From the NCBI GenBank assembly GCA_024305405.1, contig JAKNDB010000109.1, positions 1,922,001 through 1,986,000 of the forward strand: a DNA stretch of 64,000 nt, in the 5' to 3' direction. Shown here one piece after another: positions 40,896-52,731 of the stretch. Each line of letters opens with the position of its first letter. Positions within the stretch are counted from its first letter, which is position 1. Both the position numbers and the translations under genes were made by a program. Source of the DNA: Dirofilaria immitis (lineage: Eukaryota; Nematoda; Chromadorea; Rhabditida; Onchocercidae). The notes beneath the pieces are model-generated. The model had not been told where the DNA came from, searched no databases, and saw nothing but the letters and a program-made list of their open reading frames with translations.

Positions 40896-43800
40896 TCATT
40901 CTTCCAAAAGTCTAGGACAGAAGTCATCTCCTCTTTCTCCTCGACTTTCCAATTTTGCTATTCTCGATCCAAATTGCATAGCACGTTTCGGAGCGAGGCA
41001 TAATGTCTGTGGAGTTCCCAAAAGCTAAAAAAAGAAAAAAAAATGTTCGTGAATTAAAAATGTATATAAAAATCCGCCTTACGACAGTAACGTAATCTAC
41101 CTTTAATGCTTCTCGTATAAGCCATTTTTCTCCAATTCCACGCGGTTGTGTAAAGTCGGTTTTGTACTCCAAAGGTAAAGAGGTAACCCATTCAACAAAT
41201 AAGTCATCTAGAAATGGTGACCTGAAGAGTGAATTGGAATTGGACCACGAGCTATTCAAATAAAAATCTCTTTAGGAGTCAACTGTAAGAAAATAAAGAC
41301 AACAGAGCAGCCAAGAATCATTTAATCAAATTTAAACTAACAAAATGCTAGCAGTAATAAAGCATGAAAATTTAAAATGATTAATAAGTCAATAAATTCA
41401 TAAAACAAACTTTAGGTCCTTGCCTAGGCTTGAGACCACTCTGTCATCACGTCCCATATTTCTTTCACCAATCCTTCTCAGTTCTTCACTCAACTCCTCC
41501 ACTACTGCATTTCTTCCCTTCTTCAAATAGGTGGTTCTATGCCTCATGTAACCACCAAACAATTCATCTGCACCGCTACCGACAACTATAGTTTTAGCTT
41601 CTGATCTAAAACAAACACAGTCAAATTTGAAAATTTAAATAAATCGATCCAACTTTCACTGACAAAAATTTGTTAATTTATAGAAAAGAATTACATTCAT
41701 TCAAAATGGATAAATGTTTAAGAACCCGAAGTAGTGACATACGACGGCGATATAATCAATCATAAAATGAACATTACCAACTTTCCAGATAAAATAGGCT
41801 TCTCTTCATCTTCGAACAGGAATCCTTCACCACGAGCGGCAAACCATTGCACGCATCCAATTGAATCATCTAAGACACAGCAAGCTGGGGCTATTGCACT
41901 TGATATATACTTTTTTCGGCAGTATATCAATTCATTCAGATCAACATTAACCAGAAGCAAACGAAGTGAAAGTTCAGGATAGCAAGATTTTAGATATTTG
42001 AATGCTTTTTTACTTTGTGATCGGTCTGGAGCTTCGTTGTAATTCTTAAAACAAGTTTTCATTTTACTTGAAAAGATAAATAAAAATTTATTAGTCTAGG
42101 AAGAAATTAAAAAGAAAAAGAAAAAAACATCACAAACCTCTCCCTTACCAAAAGCTACATTCACTAAGTCCAACAGTACATTTTGTGACATACAGCGAGC
42201 CATCAAATGAGCAACTAACAAACTGTCCACACCACCACTGAACGACAATGACATACATTTTGTAGATTTATCTTGCTTAAAAACTGTACGATATACAGCT
42301 TCTTCCAGCCGTTTCAACAAGATTGTCGGCATATCTTCACGACCTACCTATAGAAAAGCATTAGATAAAAATGCAAATAAAATAAGATTACAACTATAAT
42401 TTTGCAACATTTGATTTTAAGACCTTACAAAATAATTCAATAGAAAATTCTAGGTATCATTTTTATAATCACTTTTTCCATTTTAATAACTTCCATTCTC
42501 TTCCTTGCTTCTCTACCCATTTATTTCTGCAAAAACAAAAAGGAAAAAAAAACACCAACTTTCCAGATCTACATTCCAGATCTACATAATATTTTAATAA
42601 TAATAATAATTTTTCCGAAAATAAACTCATACTTTTTCGTTACAATAAAAGTTTAATCTCAACAGATTCTAAACTTCTTTTTGTCGTTCGTAATTTAAGC
42701 GTATCATTACACTTATACAGCGTAATTTAACGAACATTTTTAAAAGACAGTTCACGTGAAAGCATGAATCTTTCCGAAATCGCTTCCCTCTGTAGCCGAC
42801 TCAATTTATTAAATTGCTGTATCCATGGTCCACTAATTTCGAAAACATAAAATATAGTAATATTTTCTGCATTGCATAAATCAAGAACAGTTACCGTGCC
42901 AGGCGGCAGATCGTACCAGCTGCACTGAAAAATGTTTAAAAAACTTTATTAGACATTTGCTTAACAATAGCATATTTTAGTTAATCTAACAGTGACTCAC
43001 GGCATCTAATTACCTGCCGATCGCAAACGAATATGGAGAAATAAAATTTTTATCTATTCGATTCCATAGCAAACTTTTTCGGCCAAATACATCACGTCCA
43101 ACCAGTACTTTCTTGCAGTCTTTCTTAAAAAGAGAATAAATAAATCAAAATTTACAAGTAATTCATTTTGTAAATAGTTTGCAGGCTCAAAAAAAGAAAG
43201 AAAAATGCAGAAGCAACTTTAATGATGCTATCCTGTTTAGTATTCGCAGCTATTGTGGCAAAAACAATTTGGTGTACATTATAATATAGTGAAAAAAGAA
43301 CTAGGCTCCTTCCAAAAAATTAGTGTTCGACTTTCCAGTAGTTTTAAATATAAAAATCATTGCAACAAATTAATTAAAACAATAGATGCATTTCAAATTG
43401 CGGACTTGATTAAGAGGAAAGCATTCTTAAATTGCTATAAAAGCAACAATCGAGAAAAAATTAGTTTATTTTCCACTAACTAAAATGCTAAATATTAAAA
43501 ATGAAAGAGATAGTAAAAATTAAAAATCCAGCTCAAAGCCGAAAACCCCTGACTTTAACAACTATGCAAAACAAACTTTGGTGTACGATTAAGGACATTG
43601 GAAAGTTTCATTCTTTCCAATTTTTGTGATTGGTAAAAAAGACGCGGAGTAGAACAATGAGTGGAAAAAGTATCACTTTAAAGAAAAAAATTAAACCATC
43701 CAATCAGGATTTTTTCAATTTTGCTATACGAATTCATCTTCAAATATATGTACAACATGAATCTTTACCCTGTAATAAATAACTGCCCAACCTCCAATCA

Positions 43801-44413
43801 TATCGTCCAATATGCCAATAATTTCACTGATCAGTTTGCATGCATTCAATTTTTCCGCCAATATCTTGCGCCCATCATAACATGCAGTGCTAGATGTGAG
43901 ACATGCCTGAAACTTTCAAATATATAAAAACTGTCAGTATTAAAATAATCATCAAAACATACGATAAAATTAGTCTGAAGCAATAATAAAACATATGGAA
44001 AAATGATTTTGCTAGCCTAGTATCGAATAATCCTTGTTATCATGACTGTTTGTTTTTTAAAAATTTGAAGTCTAATAGTTCATTTGAAATCTCGAAAAAA
44101 CCATTTTTCCATTTCGTCTTTCCTTAGGTTTATGGCAGATAAATTTTTATTAGCAAATGAAAATATGACTTTCTATCTTTACAGCAAACAAAAAAAAGAA
44201 TATCTACATACCTCTGAACGGAAACACACTTTTCCAATTAAGAGCAAGTAGCCGTTCTCACACTTAATTGCACTTCCTTGCTGCAACAGTAAATTAATCA
44301 ATGTTCAAAAAACTAAAAAAAGCATATCAGAAATATGAAAGCAGACTTACAGAAAATTCAACTTCACCGCTTCCTAAATCGATAACGGTGATGCTGCATG
44401 AGGACGTAACCAT
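40896..44413 (-). CDS. ASNSD1: asparagine synthetase domain-containing protein (ASNSD1-type)
   Basis: Homologue of the poorly understood ASNSD1, built from a glutaminase-like N-terminal half and an asparagine-synthetase ATP-pyrophosphatase half. Exons: 44351-44413, 44212-44280, 43769-43906, 43014-43123, about 42740-42919, 42138-42347, 41782-42066, 41411-41605, 41101-41221, 40896-41024. Landmarks: GGWAVIYYR and [14 protein letters not shown] in the N-terminal half; the PP-loop [14 protein letters not shown] near 42225; [39 protein letters not shown]; and PRGIGEK then [14 protein letters not shown] at the C-terminus, which is diagnostic for ASNSD1 rather than true asparagine synthetase. The 5' end is open: no MCGI start with a nucleophile cysteine is visible, and an upstream acceptor at about 44467 opens another frame. 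Phase between exons 42138-42347 and 41782-42066 does not fit, so one more base error is likely. Confidence 0.88.
42561..42586. repeat. perfect 13-bp tandem duplication in an ASNSD1 intron
   Basis: TTCCAGATCTACA occurs twice head to tail with no mismatch. Confidence 0.85.
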
Positions 44414-44466
44414 CTATCAATTGTTTTGCTAGTTCTAGTGAAACTACTTGCTGAAAAAAAAAAAGC

Positions 44467-46194
44467 AATAATTCTTTCTTTTCAAGCATCCACAATATCA
44501 TTGTACATTAAATATATAGCATCATTTGGACTCTTAAAATCTTATAAACATCCGTATTATTTTAAATAGACCAAAATTTTTTTCACTGTCATATAGTACT
44601 CATGACTGATGATAAAGAAGCTGATTTCGATTAAATATATTTTATTCTACCAGTCCTGATATCTGTAGTAGCGCTCAATAATTTTGTTTACAGTAGCAGT
44701 AAATAATTTTTAGTTAAACAAAATCTTATGACATAAGACAATTTATTAAATTTCAAGTATGTCAATTCCCGAAAGACCTCAAATGTGCCATTCTGTGGAA
44801 AGAAACTCTAATTTCCTTCCACTACCTATGCCTAACAAAAATTGATGGCCGTTCAGTGACACAAAATAACCTGGTCTATATGAAACTCAGTAAATTACTA
44901 TACGGAATGAACTGAAATGATATATAAATTTATGTATATACTGCAGTGGAAAGTATCCGGTGAAATTTGCCAGTTGCTATGTGAGATATATTTGATAGAG
45001 CATAATAGAATCTAAAGTTCTTTTCTTTCTCTCTCCGGTTGCTTTTTTTTGAGGTTTTAATAGCTTGAACTTGGCAAGGAAAACAAAGCTTCATGCATGA
45101 TCATTTCTAATCAGACGTAACTTCTGATAGGGTAGGAACAAACATATTACATTAAATACATGATATATACGGTTGAGAAAAATTTTTACATCTTCACAAC
45201 AAAGAGATGCTGAGTTTCCATATCTATGAAAGTGACCGCAGTCAATTGTTATAGACAACAATCACTAGGCTTATCATGCTTTTCTTACATAGCAATTTTT
45301 AATAGATTTGTCTGCTGATTCAGTATAGTGTATCTGATAAGTCTAATTGGGCCGGCAGGATACTGCCTGATTTGTTACGGTATCATTCGACGGATCATTT
45401 AATCCCTTGCTGATAAACGACTGATATTTTGAATCACCTGATTTTAACCTATCAACATTCGGAGCATTTTTTCAGTCTGCTTCAAACTTTGGACACTGTA
45501 TAATTGCATGCAATAGTGATTGCTTCACTTGGCTTGTATCTATGGTAACACCAATATACCACACTTGGTACCTAGTACATTCATCTGTTTCATTATCAAG
45601 AATGCAAATTTAATGAGAATTTATATCTGTACCCTGGAATTTTTCTTTTTATCGAAGATGTTAAAATGATAAGGCTGAAACGTACAATCATTAAAGTTGA
45701 CTGTCATGATAATATAAATATATCCCTCACATTTATCTTGAACTTCGTAAGGTGATAAAAAGTCTTCCTAACTCTCTATCTTTAACTGCGTTATTCCTTT
45801 TGACTCTCTCGATTGCTTAAATTATCCTATCAAAATATTTGCAAAATATGATGGATAGTTTAAAATTTATCAGTGGAAAAATATTAGCAAGATATTAATT
45901 ACATTCTCACAGCTCCATGTCCACACATTCATTAATGGTTGTAAACCAACAAAGTTTATAACACAAATTCATTAGTATAGAACAAGGAAAAGAACTTTGA
46001 ATTTTTTACCAGCAGAAAATATGTTTTAGAAAAAAATAGCTGGATAAGAAGAGGTTTATTCTTTCGATTGATATAGATAACCAGATTCTTTAAAAAAGTT
46101 GTAGATTAGTTTCGATTCGACAGCACTTTTATCCATTGGAATTATAAATTATTTTCATGACTTTCTTATGTCGCATATGTTCTTTTTGCTTTCA
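44467..46194. other. divergent intergenic region between ASNSD1 and BBS4
   Basis: About 1.7 kb shared upstream region. A+T-rich with no ORF of note. It must contain the BBS4 promoter. I could not find a clear X-box (the RFX/DAF-19 site expected upstream of nematode ciliary genes) by eye. Confidence 0.45.
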
Positions 46195-46204
46195 TTGATT
46201 TCAG
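46195..46204 (+). promoter_or_regulatory. candidate trans-splice acceptor before BBS4 start
   Basis: TTGATTTCAG followed by eight bases and ATG at 46213. This is the usual arrangement for spliced-leader addition in nematodes and helps fix the start codon. Confidence 0.5.
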
Positions 46205-46212
46205 GACATCAA

Positions 46213-49068
46213 ATGTCTGTTGATGGAGAAGAAAATAGTAATACCGATAGACTTGATTCAATCAATTCCATGAATATTGGCGTTAAAAATAAACTCATTT
46301 CACCGGGAAATGATTTGAGTGCACATCAGGAAAATGTCGAACGTAACGGTGGCATAATGCTTAAGGTGGCTAGTGGGAAAATTGTAGCGAAAAGTAAAAA
46401 AGAGAGCTCCAGGGTTTCGATCGCAGGAATTTCATTCTTCATCAACACTTCATTCGCAGAAATTTTAATGCATGCAAAGCTCTAATAAAGGTTATCATAT
46501 TTTAATGATCAATGTAGAGGTCAAAACAGCAGGTCAAATAAACTATTTCCCATTTTCTTAAATGAATTTGTACTTGTAATACTTTTCCAATAATTAATTA
46601 TAATTAAGAGAGAATTAATTAAAGGAAATGGCAGACGAATACAGCGAAATGTGTGAGTATCCATTTTGTATTAGGGGTAAAATAGCTCGAATCGAAGGAA
46701 GTTTTCGTGAAGCTTTAATATGGTAAATCATTCTGATTCCTATTAGTTATATTATTACTTGAAATATTAGGAATCTTTTTTCTGAATTTCTATGTATCTT
46801 ATTATTCGTTAAAGCATCCAACTTTGGTTTCAATTTAAAGGTTTGAGAAAGCGCAATCAGTGAATCCCTTAAATTCTGTTTATACACGTGAGATTGGTTG
46901 CATATATTTCTTACTTGGAAATCATATTAAAGCATCAGAGGTTTTTCTGGATGCGATTAAACTGGACGAAAAGGACTGGGTAATTCATATATGCCATTTT
47001 AAGAATTTTTTTTTCAATTGTTGATTTTTAAAAAATTATTTCAATTTACACTGAATGATAAAAATAATTACGCTTAATTCTAGAAATCGTATTATTGGCG
47101 AGCAATGGCACTGTACCACATTAAACAGGATTCTGAATCTGCGCTTAAAGTAATCTAAATTTCCCTTAAAGCTTGCTATTAAAACTTTCACTGATAAAAT
47201 TGGTTTTTTAATCAACTATTCATTTGTTGTATTCCAAATTTATCCTTATTTATAACTTCTACAAACAATTTTTCAGGCTCAAGAATGTTTACTTGCAGCT
47301 CCAACAGCTTCACGACATGTTGAAATTTTGACGTTTTTAGCAAGATTATGTGAGCAACGTAATGATATCAAACTAGCAATTGACGCACAAAAAAAGCGTT
47401 AGAAGTAGGTCTTGGAATTGATCAGTGACAATGTATAACTAATACAAGCTATGTCAGAACATCAATCTGAATTGTACCAGAGAACTTTTCCAAGAATTTC
47501 TAGAAGTTAGGTTGCCAGAAATTGAAAATTTATAGAAATCGAAAATGAAATAGAAATCCTTTTAAAGGTTTCTATGGAATGAAATAGTTAACACAGTAAC
47601 AAAAGTTCCTTTTCATGCCTAGTACTGAACATATATGTGAATTTCTATATCAATTTTAAATTGATTTTAATGGTAATCATGGAAGTTTCTGAAGTGACAT
47701 ATTGTAGTTGGAGCCAGAGAATCTCGAAATTCTTACAAATATGGGATTGCTTTATGCAAGGTGGCAGAATGATGATGAAGCATTTGATGCATTTGGCAAA
47801 ACTCTCAGCTATGATCCTACACATCCACAAAGTATCCTGGCCGCTGGTTCTATCATACAGGAAAATGGTGAGCACGATGTGGCTCTAACGAAATACAGGT
47901 TGGCTACAGCTTCTGCAACTGTTTGACAAGTAATTCAGATGCATGAAGATCTTCAAAAGAGATGGATACAGAATGATCTAAAGTGCCACTTTTCTTTATT
48001 GGTTCTAAATGACGGTTCTAAATGACAAATTGGTAAATAAATAAATAAATGATTCATATTTCTTTTTTAATGATTTGATATTTATTTCTCGACAGAATAG
48101 CTGCGGAGAAGTGTGAATACAATGGACCATTGTGGAATAATATCGGCATGTGTTTTTTGGTAAAGGTAAATATGTTGCAGCAGTAAGCTGTCTGAAGAAG
48201 GTGACTTTTTTAACATTTAGAATCTTTGAAAAAATTATCGATGAAAACTTGTCAGTTGCAATTTCTATTTATTCAATTGCTTTTTTTCTTCATTCTTGAA
48301 GGCTAATTATTTGTGCCCGCTTGAATGGAAAATTTGCTACAATCTTGGCATAGTGCATAATGCTATGGAGCAGTACGCATCTGCTTATCATTTTTATCAT
48401 CAGCCGCCAATTTAAATACTCGTTCGACAATGCCTTACATGGCACTAGCAGGTTATGCTTTTTCAATTCAATCAAACATATTCTTAAATCGTTTTTCTTT
48501 TCCCTGAAAATTTCAAGAAAAAGAAAAAAATCTTCTGGGAAAAATTATCTGAAATATTTGATTATTTTAGAAAGTATCTCAACTAAAATCTTATCATTTA
48601 AGACTTTACATATAGAAGAGAAAATAGTATTTTCAGTGGTACTAACGAATCTTGATGATATTCTGAATGCGAACAAAGCTTACGATAGAGCGCTTCAACT
48701 TGATAAGAATAATAGTGCTCAGATACGTTTAAATTATGCCATATTTAAAGCGAAGCAAAAAGAATTGAAAGAATCGTCTACTTTGCTCCAAGGATTCTAC
48801 AAAGCAATCACTAACAAGCAAAAGCTTTCACAAGTAAAATTAAAATCTATTGAAGAATTCGAAGTTATAATAGGAATTTTGGAATTTAAAAGAAAGTTGA
48901 AAACTAGTGCAGGGAAGTGCTATAAGGAAAGGTGAATTTCAGCTATGTATCAATTCATTATCAGAGGCTTCATTCCAGGAGATGCTATTTGTGGCAGATA
49001 ATTTAAAACGATATCTGAGTCAAACAGATAAATACAACGAAGCTACACATGAACATGCTATATCTTGA
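46213..49068 (+). CDS. bbs-4: BBS4, TPR subunit of the BBSome
   Basis: Ciliary membrane-protein trafficking subunit. Exons: 46213-46490, 46625-46722, 46841-46979, 47084-47149, 47277-47404, 47708-47898, 48096-48200, 48302-48451, 48637-49068. A disordered N-terminus is followed by [14 protein letters not shown] and serial TPRs: [74 protein letters not shown], then the BBS4 signature [11 protein letters not shown] and [40 protein letters not shown] lies near the end. The frame breaks at A/T runs 46396-46401, 47389-47395, 48153-48158 and 48391-48395; adding one base to each restores all splice phases. Near 48900-48903 the opposite change is needed to reach the last tail, and the C-terminus is the least sure part. 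Confidence 0.9.
48001..48026. repeat. perfect 13-bp tandem duplication in a BBS4 intron
   Basis: GGTTCTAAATGAC occurs twice head to tail without mismatch. Confidence 0.85.
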
Positions 49069-50429
49069 ATATTCGATCAAAAATTCTATTATAACATCAC
49101 GGCCACTTCATGCCTTTTTATATGATAAACATTTAGTTGATTCCGGAAAATCGGAGAACATGGATGCAACAAAGAGTAGTTGAAATATTGGAACAGTACA
49201 AATATCAACGATTTCTTTCTGGTCCTGACAAACTTGACGTGGGTAACTCTTTTCTCCCCACTCCATACAGATGTCTTCAATTTCTCGTTCCTCGCACTTT
49301 GATAGAACTTCAAACTTAGGTAATCAAATCTTTATTACGGTAACATGATGATACATCAACGAACGGTGATTAAATCAATCATACAATTCCAAACATAATA
49401 TTAAGATAAGTTTAATGATGATAACATAATTCAAGAAAAAAATAAGAGATTAAAAGAGAGGCCCGACTTGTTGCATAAATCAGCTTCGTCGATGGACATC
49501 CTGTATAATGGTTTGGTGATCAGAATCCTCTTTTTTCGTGAGTGGAGGATCCTGATACAATTGTGGCTGTAGGGAATAGGGATATTGTTAGCAGGTTGGC
49601 AGAAGCCCATAGACAAAGGTGACAATTTTAGCTTACATTATACAATAAAATACGCACGTACAACATATACCCCTTCGTATGAAATCAATACAAAGGGAAG
49701 CACTGAATTTCTGATTTTCTAGTTTTCCTCACAATTTCAATGACAACAAGGATGCGTCGAATAGCAGCTATCTTTAATTAGATGCACTGAATAAATAGTG
49801 GTAAGCTGCTCATCGGTTTTATATGTTGTTCTACCGAACAAGAAACGATAGTTTATTTTACAGACTTATAAATTAACAAATAAATGCTTCATGTAAGAAA
49901 AGAAATGAAGTTTTTATGCATGTCCATTTCATTGGACGGAAAAATTATGGCTAACCACATTATTCAGAAATTTCGTAATTTCTCGCGATCAGCATATACG
50001 ATTTACATCTGATGACCGCCGGAGGAGGGTAGTTGGGTGCATACCTCGTCAAAGTGCATCATCCATCTGTCCGTGGAATAATACGAAATACGTAGAAATT
50101 TCATTGCGACCCGACTAATCTAAAAACTTGAAGTTTCATAGTCGTCCAACGAGATTTGCGTTTGAATTACAAATAGGCCGCTTTGTTCATAGTTATGTTT
50201 TGATAGTCTGAATGGTGCTTTTGCTGTTTAGTGGGTCCTTTTTCTCTTCGGTCGGTGATGCCGCCTCCGTTGGCTGCTATTCAACATTATGAGTACAGAC
50301 AAAATTTATTTTACCCTAAAATACGGACTGTTGTGTAATGAAATTTTTATGTTGTGTTGATTGTAGAAGTAAGCTTAACGTTGCTCTCTTATCTTTTTGT
50401 GCATTCTTAAGCTTTCGAATTAAGGACAA
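49069..50429. other. BBS4 3' region and SRSF1 upstream region
   Basis: 49137-49319 holds an open plus frame with protein-like content (TWMQQRVVEILEQYKYQRFL), and a second frame through the same DNA is also protein-like. It may be a distal BBS4 tail hidden by base errors or a separate small exon; unresolved. AATAAA at 49644-49649 is a possible BBS4 poly(A) signal. 50000-50340 is less A+T-rich and probably holds the SRSF1 promoter and leader. Confidence 0.4.
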
Positions 50430-51683
50430 ATGTCGCGAGAAAGCCGCATTTATGTTGGAAATCTACCAACAACTATTAGAGCAAAGGATGTGGAAGATAT
50501 CTTCAGCAAATATGGCAGAGTTCTTTATGTCGACTTGAAAGATCGTCGACAGCCATATTTTGCTTTTGTGGAGTTCGAAGACGCGAGGTCTGCTTCATTT
50601 TTAAAATTCCTTCGTTCTTGGATTGATTTCAGTTTGTTAACATAGGTTAAACTGCTGTATGCTTACGTGGTATATTGGAAATGTAGTTTAACTGTTGCGA
50701 CATATTGTCGTATCTCTTTGAAGCTATGCAATTTCATTCTTACAACGTTGCTTTCAGAGATGCAGAAGATGCCGTTCGTGGTCGTGATGGTTATGATTAT
50801 GAAGGATATCGGTTGCGGGTAGAATTTCCTCGCGGTTTAGGACCAAGGGGACCTGGAGGACGTCCGTATGATTCTGGAAGAAGCTTACCGCTCTCGCGAA
50901 ACGCTGGTGGAAGTAGCTCTAGTGGAAGCCGTCGAGCAAGCTATCGCGTTATAGTTTCGGGTTTGCCAGCTTCGGGTTTGTCTCATCTAAAAGCTTCATA
51001 TTTTCAGAAAGCTTTGAATAAAAGGTTCTAATCTGTTAACATAGTTTTTAATAGCTCAGTTATATTTTTCCTCAAATCTCTATGTCATTTAAAGAAATCG
51101 GTCAAGAAATTCATAAATTCAATAATTGGATAGTATAGTTGTGTGGAATTCCTTTATCCTTTTCATTTGTTTTCGACAGTTAGATCAGGCTCATCATCTT
51201 TGGCTGTAATATAGCGTTCCGTTTGCCTTTGCTAGAACACTTAGCATATAAGGCAAGTGAAGCGCCATTGCTATGTGTTATGTTCTTTTAGGTTCGTGGC
51301 AGGATTTAAAAGATCATATGCGTGAAGCAGGCGATGTTTGCTATACTGACGTATTACGTGATGGCACTGGTATTGTGGAATATGGTCGTTATGAAGATAT
51401 GAAATATGCTTTACGTAAACTTGATGATACAAAGTTCAAGTCACATGAGGTATGTACTAACCTTTTTCACTTTTTTACTGTATGATTAATTTCTAATAAC
51501 CTTATTACTTGAAACGGCAAAAAATTTTTTCAGGGTGAGACCTCTTACATTCGAGTGAAAGAAGATAATGGAGAATCGCGTGCTCATTCTCGCTCCAGAT
51601 CACCAGTTGGTCGTGCTTCTCGAGGTTCACCACAGTATAGTCCATCATATAGTAATAGTGGAAGTCGTTCTCACTCACCTTGA
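50430..51683 (+). CDS. rsp-3: SRSF1/ASF-type SR splicing factor (rsp-3-like)
   Basis: Nuclear RNA-binding factor for constitutive and alternative splicing. Exons: 50430-50587, 50758-50975, 51292-51449, 51534-51683; all junction phases fit with no correction, which contrasts with the other long genes. RRM1 runs from residue 6 ([12 protein letters not shown]2) to [17 protein letters not shown] (RNP1). A Gly/Arg/Ser linker follows ([13 protein letters not shown]), then the pseudo-RRM with the invariant [10 protein letters not shown] heptapeptide region that defines SRSF1-like proteins, ending YIRVKED. The C-terminal tail has only a few RS/SR dipeptides (HSRSRSP, GSRSHSP) in about 35 residues, short for the family. 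Start chosen at ATG 50430, directly ahead of RRM1 as in known SRSF1 proteins. Confidence 0.94.
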
Positions 51684-52725
51684 CTTGTACACGTTCCCTT
51701 ATTCACCACTTGTTGCGCTAACGTTACCTGAACCAGTACTCTGCTGTTAATTATCCGACCTCATTCATTGTATGGACGGACATTTAAAATCAACAAAGCA
51801 TGTATGTTATTGATTGTAAAATGTATTGTTGGAGTTTTCCTACTTTTCCTCAAGCTTCTTCATTTTTATAACATCATTAAGCGCTGAGGGAACACTTCAG
51901 CAAGCTCTTATTAAACATGTTTCATTACTTTACATCACTACGCTAAATGATATCTCATTACATCACATGCTGTGATTTTGTTGTAATTGAAAAAGTTCAA
52001 AATTTTGTTCTGACATTTCTTGATTATAGCGATACTTGATCATTTTGATTCCTCTACATTTGTTGGAAGTTCTAATTTCGATTTCGATTTATCATATATT
52101 TAAAAATGTTCGTTCTTTGTCATCGGAATTGTGCAAGTTGTTAATTAGGTACATTCTATAAAATGCGTTTTTGTTGCAGTGTGAAGGTATATTGCATCAG
52201 GAATAATTCTTAAGCACATTGGATTATATGGAATCGCTCTTCAGAATTGTTATTTATGGATTGTTGATAAGGAAAGGATTTAGCCCTGTGGAGACTTATT
52301 GCACAGCGCTAGTCAACGGATCCAGTATGTGAGAATTCGTCAGAATTCTTGTTCCTGCTTCTGACTGGAAAAGTTTTGGGAAGACGTTAGAATTGTTTGC
52401 GCCAGGAGAAATACTTATTTGCAGCGGGACGATTTTAGAAATGCAAGTTACTGGAAGCTATAAAACCTATCTCTCGTCCTGCTTCCAAAAAGCAGTGCGA
52501 TCGATGATGCTCAGGTAGGTCGTAATTTGCTTTATCTTTTATTTAGAAAAGTCAAATTTTCCTTTTGTTGGGATTCTTCTGGTTATTCCGTTAATGCGCC
52601 TTGAAGGAACTACTCTGTGCTGTTTTAGTGCTGGCTACTGTAATAAGTTATAGATATTTTTTCCGTTGAATTAGTTTGCAGGTCATTTTGCCTCATATTT
52701 CAATGGTATTATAAAATGAACTGGG

Positions 52726-52731
52726 AATAAA
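52726..52731 (+). terminator. possible distal poly(A) signal for SRSF1
   Basis: AATAAA about 1 kb after the SRSF1 stop. It may serve a long 3' UTR; unproven. Confidence 0.25.
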
